NCBI GenBank assembly: GCA_945897545.1
Contig: CAMDGJ010000045.1
Coordinates: 1-15,266, forward strand
DNA length: 15,266 bases
Direction: 5' to 3'
Source: Flavobacterium psychrophilum
GTDB lineage: Bacteria; Bacteroidota; Bacteroidia; Flavobacteriales; Flavobacteriaceae
Shown here piece after piece: positions 1-6,108 of this stretch. Below the pieces are notes generated by a model. The model was not told where the DNA came from, made no database searches, and worked only from the letters and a program-made list of their open reading frames with translations. The translations under genes and the position numbers were made by a program. How positions within the stretch are numbered: the stretch's first letter is position 1; each line of letters starts with the position of its first letter.

Positions 1-959
1 TTAAACCAAAAAGTAATACCGAAAACATTCTAAACCCTAGTTATTTGTCGGTTTCTAGTGATAATAAATTCGTCTATTCGGTAAGCGAAAACGATAAAAA
101 AAGTACTATAAGTGCTTTTGGATTTAATTCAAAAAATGGAAAATTGGATTTTCTTAATTATCAAGATCCAAAAGGACTGAATCCTTGTTACATAATTAAT
201 GATGATAAAAACGTAATAGCGGCCAATTATTCTAGTGGTAACATATCGGTTTTGGGTATAAATAATGACGGAAGTATAGGCGAAGTGAAGCAAGTAGTGC
301 AGCACACGGGGAAAAGCGTAAATGCTAAAAGACAAGATGCTCCCCACGCTCATATGGTCTATTTTTCGCCAGATAAAAACTATATTTTGGCTAATGATTT
401 AGGAACGGACAAAGTGTATTCCTATCAATACGATCCAAATTCAGCAACAGAAGTTTTGCAATTAAAAAGCAGTATTGATGTTAAACCCGGAAGTGGTCCA
501 AGACATTTGATATTTAGTAAAGATGGAAAATATGTGTACGTTTTGCAAGAATTGGATGGAACAATAACATCATTTAGTTATGCAAATGGATTATTAAAAA
601 AAGTAAGCGAAACGACAGTTGTTGCAACAGATTTTAAAGGGGATATTGGAGCAGCTGACATTCATATTTCGCCCGACGGAAAGTTTTTGTATGCAACCAA
701 TCGAGGAACTGCCAATGATATTTCAGCTTTCAAAATATTGAAAAAAGGGAAATTAGAATTTGTGCAAAGAACCAGTACTTTAGGAAAAGGTCCTCGAAAT
801 TTCAACATTGATCCAACAGGTAATTTCCTTTTGGTAGGACATCATTATTCCAATGAAATTATGATTTTCAAAAGAGATAAAACAACAGGAATGCTTACTA
901 ACACTGGAAAAAAAATTGAATTGTGCTCTCCAGTGTGTTTGGTTTTTACGAAGATTTAA
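1..959 (+). CDS. Lactonase-family beta-propeller protein (5' end outside the window)
   Basis: Resembles the lactonase family (PF10282; 6-phosphogluconolactonase and related seven-bladed beta-propellers), which hydrolyse sugar lactones; the true substrate here is unknown. About 318 codons are visible. Propeller-blade signatures recur: NPSYLSVSSDNKFVYSV near the left edge, GPRHLIFSKDGKYVYVL in the middle, ADIHISPDGKFLYATNRGT and GPRNFNIDPTGNFLLVG later, the pattern of repeated 'SPDGKFLYV' blades. A TTG at position 45 could be read as a start, but the frame is open to the left edge and the residues before it (LNPSY) belong to the family motif, so the gene begins upstream. Any signal peptide is therefore not visible. 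It ends in TAA and converges on the helicase gene. Family assignment is fairly sure; enzymatic activity is inferred. Confidence 0.85.
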   Translation, partial: KPKSNTENILNPSYLSVSSDNKFVYSVSENDKKSTISAFGFNSKNGKLDFLNYQDPKGLNPCYIINDDKNVIAANYSSGNISVLGINNDGSIGEVKQVVQHTGKSVNAKRQDAPHAHMVYFSPDKNYILANDLGTDKVYSYQYDPNSATEVLQLKSSIDVKPGSGPRHLIFSKDGKYVYVLQELDGTITSFSYANGLLKKVSETTVVATDFKGDIGAADIHISPDGKFLYATNRGTANDISAFKILKKGKLEFVQRTSTLGKGPRNFNIDPTGNFLLVGHHYSNEIMIFKRDKTTGMLTNTGKKIELCSPVCLVFTKI

Positions 960-992
960 GTTTAAGTAATCAGCCTGCCTGTTGGCAGACAA

Positions 993-1098
993 GTGGTCAG
1001 TTTTTTAGTGGTCAGTACTCAACGGAACACTAAAAAACTGAATACGTAACACTATTTTTAGTGATACTGACCACTAAAAAACTGACCAGTGAACACTA
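993..1098. repeat. Nested inverted repeat with 7-8 base periodicity, convergent terminator candidate
   Basis: Positions 994-1017 and 1065-1088 are perfect 24-base inverted repeats. Within the loop, 1028-1036 pairs with 1055-1063 (9 bases). Read on the minus strand the whole stretch breaks into units of 7 or 8 bases (AGTGTTC, ACTGGTC, AGTTTTTT, AGTGGTC, AGTATCA and so on). It lies between convergent lactonase and helicase genes, so it could terminate transcription in both directions. The minus-strand stop codon of the helicase (TAG at 1096-1098) is the first triplet of the array. A small extra hairpin (975-979 with 984-988) lies just before it. The terminator role is inferred. Confidence 0.6.
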
Positions 1099-2445
1099 CT
1101 TCTTGTCCTTGCGCTTTTTCGCTTGATTCTTCAACATATTTCTATTGACAGAACCGTGTGTTTTTTTCTTTGTTACACCAGGTCCACCAAGATTTACTTT
1201 TTTATTCTTTTTACTTTTCTCTTGAAAAGCGCCATCACCTTCTAATTTAACCTTTTTCATCATAAACTTCATCGGCTGGCGGTCTTTTTCAGGCTCGATA
1301 AGTTTTAGTGAAATTTCGACAGTTTCTGGAAAAGCCTCAACGGATAATTCCATATCCATTAATAGTTCAATGGCAAATTTTGATTCTTCTTCACGGGGCG
1401 TAATCAAACTAATAGCTGTTCCTGAGGCATCGGCACGACCGGTTCTACCAATACGGTGCATATATAATTCAGGTAGTTCTGGCATTTCAAAGTTGATGAC
1501 GTGCGTGATATTAGAAATATCCAAACCTCTCGCCATAATATCGGTGGTGATTAATCCACGAAGATTGCCTTGCTGAAATTCAGCCATCGTGCTCAAACGA
1601 TAATTTTGTGATTTATTCGAATGTATTACACCAAATTGGCCCTCAAAATCTTCCTCAATTTGAGTGTGAACCATATCCGATATTTTCTTGTTGTTCACAA
1701 AAACCAAAACACGGCTCATATCCTCATTAGTTTGCAACAAGTGTTTTAGTAAATTAATTTTGGTATTGAAGTTGGGAACGTTATACGTAATTTGGGTAAT
1801 GTTTTCCAATGGAGTTCCTGATGCCGAAAGCGTAACTTCTTCAGGATAATCAAAAAAGTCATTCAAAATTGCATCTACTTCATCCGTCATAGTTGCGGAA
1901 AATAAGATGTTTTGACGCTTTTTTGGCATCATTGCTAAAATGGCTGTTAATTGGGTACGAAAACCTAAATTCAGCATTTCATCAAATTCATCGATGACCA
2001 ATTTTTGCATATCTTCAAAACGGATGACATTGTCCAATGTTAAATCCATCACACGTCCTGGAGTTCCTACTAGAATATCGCAACCAGTATAAACAACTGT
2101 TTTTTGAGTATTGATGTTAACTCCTCCAAAGATTCCAACGGTACGAACCGACATATATTTGGTCAGTTTTTCTACTTCTTCGACCACTTGAACTACAAGC
2201 TCACGTGTTGGAACTAGAATTACTATTTTAGGAGTATGACCCGGAGTGAATTTATATAGTTTTAATAACGGCAATAAATAAGCAAACGTTTTACCTGTTC
2301 CTGTTTGAGCAATTCCCATCATATCACGACCTGACATAATCACAGAAAAAGTTTTTTCCTGAATGGGAGTTGGTGTGGTAAATCCTAAATCATCGATTGC
2401 TTTTTGCACTGATTTAGGAAGGTTGAATTGTTCGAAAGTGGTCAT
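1096..2445 (-). CDS. DEAD-box family ATP-dependent RNA helicase (DEFD variant)
   Basis: A 449-residue superfamily 2 RNA helicase that should unwind or remodel RNA using ATP, probably in ribosome assembly or mRNA turnover. The helicase motifs appear in order: Q motif with Gln29, motif I AQTGTGKT (46-53), PTREL (79-83), GG (107-108), TPGR (128-131), motif II (152-155), SAT (183-185), motif V around TTDIMARGLD (300-309), and motif VI HRIGRTGR (330-337). Motif II reads DEFD instead of DEAD; the Asp and Glu that act on Mg-ATP are kept. The last 50 residues are very basic (many KK and KKK runs), an RNA-binding tail typical of bacterial RhlE/DbpA-like proteins. ATG start; a TAnnTTTG promoter motif lies about 20 bases upstream. 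Exact subfamily not assigned. Confidence 0.95.
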   Translation of the reverse strand: MTTFEQFNLPKSVQKAIDDLGFTTPTPIQEKTFSVIMSGRDMMGIAQTGTGKTFAYLLPLLKLYKFTPGHTPKIVILVPTRELVVQVVEEVEKLTKYMSVRTVGIFGGVNINTQKTVVYTGCDILVGTPGRVMDLTLDNVIRFEDMQKLVIDEFDEMLNLGFRTQLTAILAMMPKKRQNILFSATMTDEVDAILNDFFDYPEEVTLSASGTPLENITQITYNVPNFNTKINLLKHLLQTNEDMSRVLVFVNNKKISDMVHTQIEEDFEGQFGVIHSNKSQNYRLSTMAEFQQGNLRGLITTDIMARGLDISNITHVINFEMPELPELYMHRIGRTGRADASGTAISLITPREEESKFAIELLMDMELSVEAFPETVEISLKLIEPEKDRQPMKFMMKKVKLEGDGAFQEKSKKNKKVNLGGPGVTKKKTHGSVNRNMLKNQAKKRKDKK

Positions 2446-2462
2446 AAAACGTAAATTTTGCG

Positions 2463-2470
2463 CAAAGGTA
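2463..2470 (-). promoter_or_regulatory. -7 promoter motif for the helicase gene
   Basis: Minus strand reads TACCTTTG followed by CGC, an exact match to the Bacteroidota sigma-A -7 consensus TAnnTTTG, 17 bases before the helicase ATG. No clear -33 TTTG is seen at the expected spacing. Confidence 0.6.
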
Positions 2471-2565
2471 CGTTTTTTCTAACTAATGATATTTACTAGT
2501 GTTGTATTCAGGATTTCTGAAAATAATTGAAAAAGAATAATTTGATTGTTGAATGAGCATTAATC

Positions 2566-2587
2566 AAAAAAAATGGCGAGTAGCCAT
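2566..2587 (-). terminator. Short hairpin with T-tract
   Basis: On the minus strand ATGGC (2583-2587) pairs with GCCAT (2573-2577) around a 5-base loop, followed by a run of seven or eight T. It lies downstream of the two-gene block and of the large palindrome, in the right direction to end that transcript. The stem is only 5 bp, so this is a moderate candidate. Confidence 0.45.
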
Positions 2588-2601
2588 AAATCTCTTTTTT
2601 A

Positions 2602-2684
2602 AAATAACGTTTTGCGTGCAGGCGATCGTAACACTGTGTTGCGCCTGCGGCAGGGTTATGGCGCTTGCACGCTGTTATGTGTAG
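2602..2684. repeat. Large imperfect palindrome, attC-like or dispersed intergenic element
   Basis: Positions 2614-2624 and 2662-2672 form an 11-base inverted repeat with one mismatch (GCGTGCAGGCG against CGCTTGCACGC). Inside, the minus strand has two small hairpins, CCTGCCGCAGG and AACACAGTGTT, so the fold would be clover-like. It is more GC-rich than its surroundings. On the minus strand it is bracketed by ACATAAC (2674-2680) and GTTATTT (2602-2608), which resembles the R''/R' boxes of an integron attC site. The spacers between box and stem are unequal (1 versus 5 bases), which is not canonical. From memory, similar GC-rich palindromes occur between genes in other Flavobacteriaceae; genome copy number was not checked. 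Confidence 0.5.
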
Positions 2685-2690
2685 TGTTTT

Positions 2691-3059
2691 TCATTCAGTT
2701 TCTTTGCTCATTTTTTCAGCTTCCTCTAAGATGTCAAGCAAAATTTTCGTTAGATTTTGGCTATCTATACTAATCGATTTATTTGCACTTTCTGCAAGAC
2801 GACCATAAAATGGATATTTGTTCATATAATCCAAATCCTCTTTAAATAATTCCTTCAATTGAAAAATTAACCAACTCAATTCTTTTGAAAATTTGGTTAC
2901 CACAAATTGAGGGTCGCCATAGAAACTATTCTTTTGGTCGGGTAATTTGGAAACAATTGAAATATCTGCTCCTCCAAATAAAATCGTTTTTTTTGCTTCG
3001 TTAGTTATGTCTTTTGTCAAGATAAATTCTCTAAGCACATCAATCTTCTCTTGCTTCAT
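2691..3059 (-). CDS. Uncharacterised small helical protein, second gene of the two-gene block
   Basis: A 122-residue protein I do not recognise. It is charged and lysine/glutamate-rich, predicted mainly helical, with no signal peptide, membrane segment, cysteine motif or obvious catalytic signature. Features visible are a central hydrophobic helix-like stretch (FSKELSWLIFQLKELF) and an acidic, helical C-terminus (LDILEEAEKMSKE). Its ATG lies 20 bases inside the end of the preceding 289-residue gene, in another frame, so the two are probably co-transcribed and translationally coupled. Such an overlap is common for genes whose products bind each other, for example toxin and antitoxin pairs. An antitoxin or accessory-subunit role is only a hypothesis. 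It is a real gene on the evidence of the overlap and shared direction. Confidence 0.7.
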   Translation of the reverse strand: MKQEKIDVLREFILTKDITNEAKKTILFGGADISIVSKLPDQKNSFYGDPQFVVTKFSKELSWLIFQLKELFKEDLDYMNKYPFYGRLAESANKSISIDSQNLTKILLDILEEAEKMSKETE

Positions 3060-3909
3060 ATTCTTTTTTAATTAGTTCACATTCATTTTTTGTTTTGCCA
3101 AGAACATATTTTGTAATATTAAAAAGTTCATTAAATGAGTCTTTAACCATTTCGTAGTCTCTTGTAACTGCTTTCCCTCTGTGAGTAATATTACATCTTA
3201 CTTGATAATAATAATCTAAAGATTTTTTAGGATTTTGAGCATTTAACGTTGTTTTATCATCAGGGTCTTCAGTACTGTATACAGTTCGTTCATCGGTAAC
3301 GTATTTCAATAGTGCTTCCTTGAAATATTCATCTTCTGCAAATAATCTGTTTCTTGCGGCAGAACCTCCACCTAAACTATATCTTAAAAAAGTAAATCTT
3401 TCAAGAATTGTCCATAATAGCATATATTTCATTTGTAATTTGAAAAGTGGTTTTAAATTCCATTCAAATTTTTCATTTGGAATCTCCTCTAAAACTTCTA
3501 GTGCAGATGTGAAAAAAGGGTCGTCCCAAATTGTTTTCCAATCTGCTTCTTTAATGTTGTCAGAACCACGGTCAGGCTTCACACCATAAAGGATGTTAAA
3601 TGAAATGTTATTAAATTTCTTTTCTCGCCATTTGAAAAGCTTTTTTGGTTCTAATGAATTTATAAATGAGTACGCTTCATTTTCAAATTCTTGTTTGAAT
3701 GTTATTAAATAGCCATCAACCATTTGATTGTTGGAATCTTTGAATAATGTAACACCATCCCTAAGGACTAAGTCGCCTTCGATAATAAAAGGTTTTGCAT
3801 TTATAACATAGTCTTTAATGCCTAGGAAAGAAATCTCACCTGGTCTAAAAAAACCATAAGAGAAAAACGGAAGTTTATTATTGTTTTCTGTTGTCATAAC
3901 ATTACACAT
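3040..3909 (-). CDS. Uncharacterised two-domain protein: GGCT/AIG2-like N-terminus and HEPN-like C-terminus
   Basis: A protein of up to 289 residues without an assigned function. The N-terminal part (about 13-110) has FFSYGFFRPGE (15-25), then IEGDLVLRDGVTLF and VDGYLITF (64-71), which resembles the gamma-glutamylcyclotransferase/AIG2 fold (YGxLRxG, then a strand with xGxLY). The C-terminal part (about 150-275) is helical and contains RCNITH (Arg238 to His243), which fits the RxxxxH motif, including a polar residue close behind the Arg, of HEPN RNases; HRGK follows. Both domain calls are from residue patterns only. A second ATG at residue 5 (MTTENNNK) is an equally good start. It overlaps the downstream small gene by 20 bases. 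Possible roles include an RNA-cleaving toxin or defence effector; this is inference. Confidence 0.75.
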   Translation of the reverse strand: MCNVMTTENNNKLPFFSYGFFRPGEISFLGIKDYVINAKPFIIEGDLVLRDGVTLFKDSNNQMVDGYLITFKQEFENEAYSFINSLEPKKLFKWREKKFNNISFNILYGVKPDRGSDNIKEADWKTIWDDPFFTSALEVLEEIPNEKFEWNLKPLFKLQMKYMLLWTILERFTFLRYSLGGGSAARNRLFAEDEYFKEALLKYVTDERTVYSTEDPDDKTTLNAQNPKKSLDYYYQVRCNITHRGKAVTRDYEMVKDSFNELFNITKYVLGKTKNECELIKKEYEARED

Positions 3910-3911
3910 AA

Positions 3912-3977
3912 CTCGTTTATATGTATGATAAAACTATACAAAGCCACCCAAATTTGGGTAGATATGTATGATAAACG
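3912..3977. promoter_or_regulatory. Structured leader/operator region before the two-gene block
   Basis: Three signals are packed here. A perfect 14-base palindrome ACCCAAATTTGGGT lies at 3946-3959. A 14-base direct repeat ATATGTATGATAAA occurs at 3919-3932 and 3962-3975. Positions 3914-3920 (CGTTTAT) and 3971-3977 (ATAAACG) are inverted repeats enclosing the whole. It sits between a -7 promoter motif (3997-4004) and the start of the 289-residue gene, so it would be transcribed as its leader and could also bind a dimeric regulator. Function is inferred. Confidence 0.5.
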
Positions 3978-3996
3978 TCATACTTTATTTATTTCT

Positions 3997-4004
3997 CAAA
4001 TATA
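3997..4004 (-). promoter_or_regulatory. -7 promoter motif for the two-gene block
   Basis: Minus strand reads TATATTTG, an exact TAnnTTTG match, giving a predicted leader of roughly 90 bases before ATG. No good -33 element is visible. Confidence 0.5.
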
Positions 4005-4081
4005 GGATTTTTAATTCATAAATAATAAAAAGACTTTTTATTTTGAATTACTTTTTGCTTCTAAAATTATGAAAAAAGCAA

Positions 4082-4858
4082 TCAAAATCCCTCAAAAACG
4101 CCTAATCCAAAAAGGGCAAAATCATATTTTACAGGATCGTTCGGGTCGAGTTCCCGGAGTTTTAAATCGAGTGCTACCAAAGATTTTCCATCGTTTTGTT
4201 TTCGAGTCAACAAGCCTAGTTTTCGAGCCACATTCCCGGAATGAACGTCTAAAGGACAAGATAGGAGTGAAGGCGAAATACTTTTCCAAATTCCTAAATC
4301 AACGCCTTTGTTATCTTGGCGGCACATCCATCTCAAATACATATTGATGCGTTTTGCTGCTGAGCCATTCATTGGGTCGGAAATGTGTTTCTGTGTTCTG
4401 TTTTGGTGTTCGATTTCGAAGAAAATTTTCTTGAATTCTGAAATACTTTTCTGCATGGTATTCGTCCCGACAACTTGGGATTGGTTTTTTGCAAACACAG
4501 CTTCAAGACCATCATGGTTTTTGTAAATATGTTGCAAGCCTTTTATAAAACTCGCAAAATCTTGCCCGTTGAAAGTTCTGTGGACAAAAGATTCCAATCG
4601 TTCTAAATCAGCTTCGGTATGCGACATCACAAAATCATAAGGTGAATTCCCCATCAAATCCATCATTTTATGGGAGTTTTTTATGATCATTTTGCGGTTG
4701 CCCCAAGCGATGGTTGCGCTCATAAATCCAGCAATTTCAATGTCTTCTTTTTGTGAAAACAAATGTGGGATTTGCACCGGATCACTTTCGATAAAATCAA
4801 AGGTATTGTATTGCAAAACTTTTTCGTCAAGGAAGGATTTGAGTTCTTTTTTATTCAT
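4082..4858 (-). CDS. TIGR02757/DUF2400 family protein
   Basis: A 258-residue soluble protein of a family widespread in Bacteroidota and some other bacteria (TIGR02757, DUF2400), whose biochemical role is not established to my knowledge. Recognisable stretches are FMSATIAWGNRKMI (45-58), NMYLRWMCRQDNKGVDLGIW (172-191), PLDVHSGNVARKLGLLTRKQND (202-223) and the C-terminal DPVKYDFALFGLGV. The PLDVHSGNVARKLGLL segment resembles the VDTHVxRVxNRLG segment after the helix-hairpin-helix in endonuclease III-type DNA glycosylases, so a distant HhH-GPD relationship is plausible but not shown. It follows the LolD-like gene in the same direction after an 80-base gap and may be co-transcribed. Length is near the family norm. 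Confidence 0.85.
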   Translation of the reverse strand: MNKKELKSFLDEKVLQYNTFDFIESDPVQIPHLFSQKEDIEIAGFMSATIAWGNRKMIIKNSHKMMDLMGNSPYDFVMSHTEADLERLESFVHRTFNGQDFASFIKGLQHIYKNHDGLEAVFAKNQSQVVGTNTMQKSISEFKKIFFEIEHQNRTQKHISDPMNGSAAKRINMYLRWMCRQDNKGVDLGIWKSISPSLLSCPLDVHSGNVARKLGLLTRKQNDGKSLVALDLKLRELDPNDPVKYDFALFGLGVFEGF

Positions 4859-4864
4859 AATTGG

Positions 4865-4914
4865 AACACGGATGAAACTGATTCGCTAAAGTTAAAACAC
4901 GGATTGAAATGGAT
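4865..4914. repeat. Degenerate direct repeat AACACGGAT(T)GAAA
   Basis: Positions 4865-4882 and 4896-4914 are two copies of an 18-19 base unit beginning AACACGGAT, differing at about three positions including one single-base insertion. They occupy the short gap between the LolD-like gene and the DUF2400 gene. No function is evident. Confidence 0.5.
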
Positions 4915-4922
4915 TTTTTTCT

Positions 4923-4950
4923 TTTTTCTGAAATCTGATTACTGACCACT
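4923..4950. repeat. Heptamer array overlapping the 3' end of the ABC ATPase gene
   Basis: On the plus strand the units are TTTTTCT, GAAATCT, GATTACT and GACCACT, exactly 7 bases apart (4923-4950). On the minus strand this reads AGTGGTC AGTAATC AGATTTC, the same kind of unit as the array at 993-1098. It encodes the last residues (Ser-Gly-Gln) and the TAA stop of the upstream ATPase gene. Confidence 0.55.
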
Positions 4951-5631
4951 AATTTGTCCATCCACCATTATTAATTTTCTATCAGCCATATTGGCTAATT
5001 CTTCATTATGGGTCACAATCACGAAGGTTTGCCCAAATTCATCACGTAATTTGAAAAACAATTGGTGTAAATTTTCGGCTGAATGCGTATCGAGATTTCC
5101 GGAAGGTTCATCGGCAAATATTACGGCTGGCTTGTTAATTAAAGCTCGTGCAACTGCCACTCGTTGTTGTTCACCTCCAGAAAGTTCGTTGGGTTTGTGG
5201 TTGATTCGGTGAGAAAGTCCAAGATGTTCTAATAATCTTTTGGCTTCAATTTCGGTTTCCTGCCGGGATTTATTGGCAATGTAAGCCGGAATACAAACAT
5301 TTTCCAAGGCCGTAAATTCTGGTAATAGTTGATGAAACTGGAAGATAAAACCCAAGTTGAGATTTCTGAATTTGGACAAAGTTTTATCATTCATCGTCAA
5401 AATATCTTGCCCGTTGATTTTCAACTCAACTCCATTTTCTGTATTTACATCCCCTTCGGCGGTTTGTGGGCTTGGTTGGTCTAATGTTCCAAGAATTTGT
5501 AAAAGTGTTGTTTTTCCTGCTCCTGAAGCCCCAACGATAGAAACGATTTCACCTTTTTGAATATGCAAATCAACTCCTTTGAGAACTTGTAGTTGGTCGT
5601 AATATTTATGTATATTTTTTGCTTGTATCAT
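4939..5631 (-). CDS. lolD: ABC transporter ATP-binding protein, LolD-like
   Basis: A 230-residue ABC ATPase that most resembles LolD, the ATPase of the LolCDE complex that releases lipoproteins from the inner membrane to LolA. Visible elements are Walker [10 protein letters not shown] (34-42), Q-loop Gln98 in [19 protein letters not shown] (close to the E. coli LolD segment GFIYQFHHLLPDFTALENV), signature LSGGEQQ (150-156), Walker B with ADEPSGNLD (173-181) and the switch His208. Between Walker A and the Q-loop there is an extra loop of about ten residues (about 53-70) relative to E. coli LolD. No permease gene adjoins it here, as often when Bacteroidota encode LolC/E elsewhere. The last codons lie in a heptamer repeat. 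MacB-like ATPases are the main alternative. Confidence 0.85.
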   Translation of the reverse strand: MIQAKNIHKYYDQLQVLKGVDLHIQKGEIVSIVGASGAGKTTLLQILGTLDQPSPQTAEGDVNTENGVELKINGQDILTMNDKTLSKFRNLNLGFIFQFHQLLPEFTALENVCIPAYIANKSRQETEIEAKRLLEHLGLSHRINHKPNELSGGEQQRVAVARALINKPAVIFADEPSGNLDTHSAENLHQLFFKLRDEFGQTFVIVTHNEELANMADRKLIMVDGQISGQ

Positions 5632-5703
5632 TATTTGGAACTGTTTTTACAAAGAAACAAAGATTTTAGTTAGTAATAAAGGAAGTAGTTACAGATTTTA
5701 TTT

Positions 5704-5759
5704 ACATCTCACATCTTCCATCTTTCCTCTTCCTTCGAACTTCTCACTTCAATCCGTAT
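5704..5759. repeat. Heptamer array upstream of a small membrane protein gene
   Basis: Eight successive 7-base units can be read: ACATCTC, ACATCTT, CCATCTT, TCCTCTT, CCTTCGA, ACTTCTC, ACTTCAA, TCCGTAT. The last unit runs into the TATCTTTG promoter motif. The units are pyrimidine-rich on the plus strand. Function unknown. Confidence 0.55.
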
Positions 5760-5764
5760 CTTTG
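5757..5764 (+). promoter_or_regulatory. -7 promoter motif for the 95-residue membrane protein gene
   Basis: TATCTTTG matches TAnnTTTG exactly; a TTCG at 5734-5737, 19 bases upstream, could serve as a weak -33 element (TTTG with one change). The leader before ATG 5784 would be about 12-14 bases. Confidence 0.55.
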
Positions 5765-5783
5765 TTTTAAAATTTTTTATCAA

Positions 5784-6071
5784 ATGCCAGAAGAAATTCA
5801 AGTTAAACAAAAAGAGACTAAAATCAGAAACCTTGTTTTAGGTATTTTATTTGATGCCATCGGAATGATTTCCTTTACGATTCCGCTATTAGGTGAGTTT
5901 TCGGATGTGGTTTGGGCACCAATTGCAGGATTTTTGATGACTTGGATGTACAAAGGAACCGTTGGTAAAGTAGGTGGAATTTTTGCTTTTCTAGAAGAAA
6001 TCATTCCATTTACAGATTTCATTCCTTCTTTTACCCTGACGTGGATATACAATTATTGGATAAAAAAATAA
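5784..6071 (+). CDS. Small uncharacterised membrane protein
   Basis: A 95-residue protein with no function I can name. The N-terminus is charged (MPEEIQVKQKETK), followed by two hydrophobic segments: about residues 16-37 (LVLGILFDAIGMISFTIPLLG) and about 43-56 (VWAPIAGFLMTWMY), and a more amphipathic C-terminal stretch ending in WIYNYWIKK. It is probably an inner-membrane protein with two spans. It has its own promoter motif directly upstream, is divergent from the LolD-like gene and convergent with the next gene. ATG chosen because it follows the promoter closely and starts the conserved-looking charged tail. Confidence 0.75.
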   Translation: MPEEIQVKQKETKIRNLVLGILFDAIGMISFTIPLLGEFSDVVWAPIAGFLMTWMYKGTVGKVGGIFAFLEEIIPFTDFIPSFTLTWIYNYWIKK

Positions 6072-6108
6072 GCTACGAAAAATAATCAAATAATACTTAA
6101 TTAGCTAT

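Noticed and set aside
45..47. TTG as the start codon of the lactonase gene
   Set aside because: The frame stays open to the left edge and the residues before it fit the family motif, so the gene begins outside the window.
993..1098. CRISPR array
   Set aside because: The repeats are 7-8 bases, degenerate and without spacers, and no cas genes are present.
2602..2684. A canonical integron attC site
   Set aside because: The spacers between the boxes and the stem are unequal and the core bases deviate, so I report it only as attC-like.
2608..3911. Insertion sequence or transposon
   Set aside because: No transposase or integrase is encoded, and no target-site duplication is clear at the ends.
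4069..4347. Plus-strand open frame of 92 residues opposite the DUF2400 gene
   Set aside because: It lies fully within a well-supported minus-strand gene and its translation resembles no family; it is a shadow frame.
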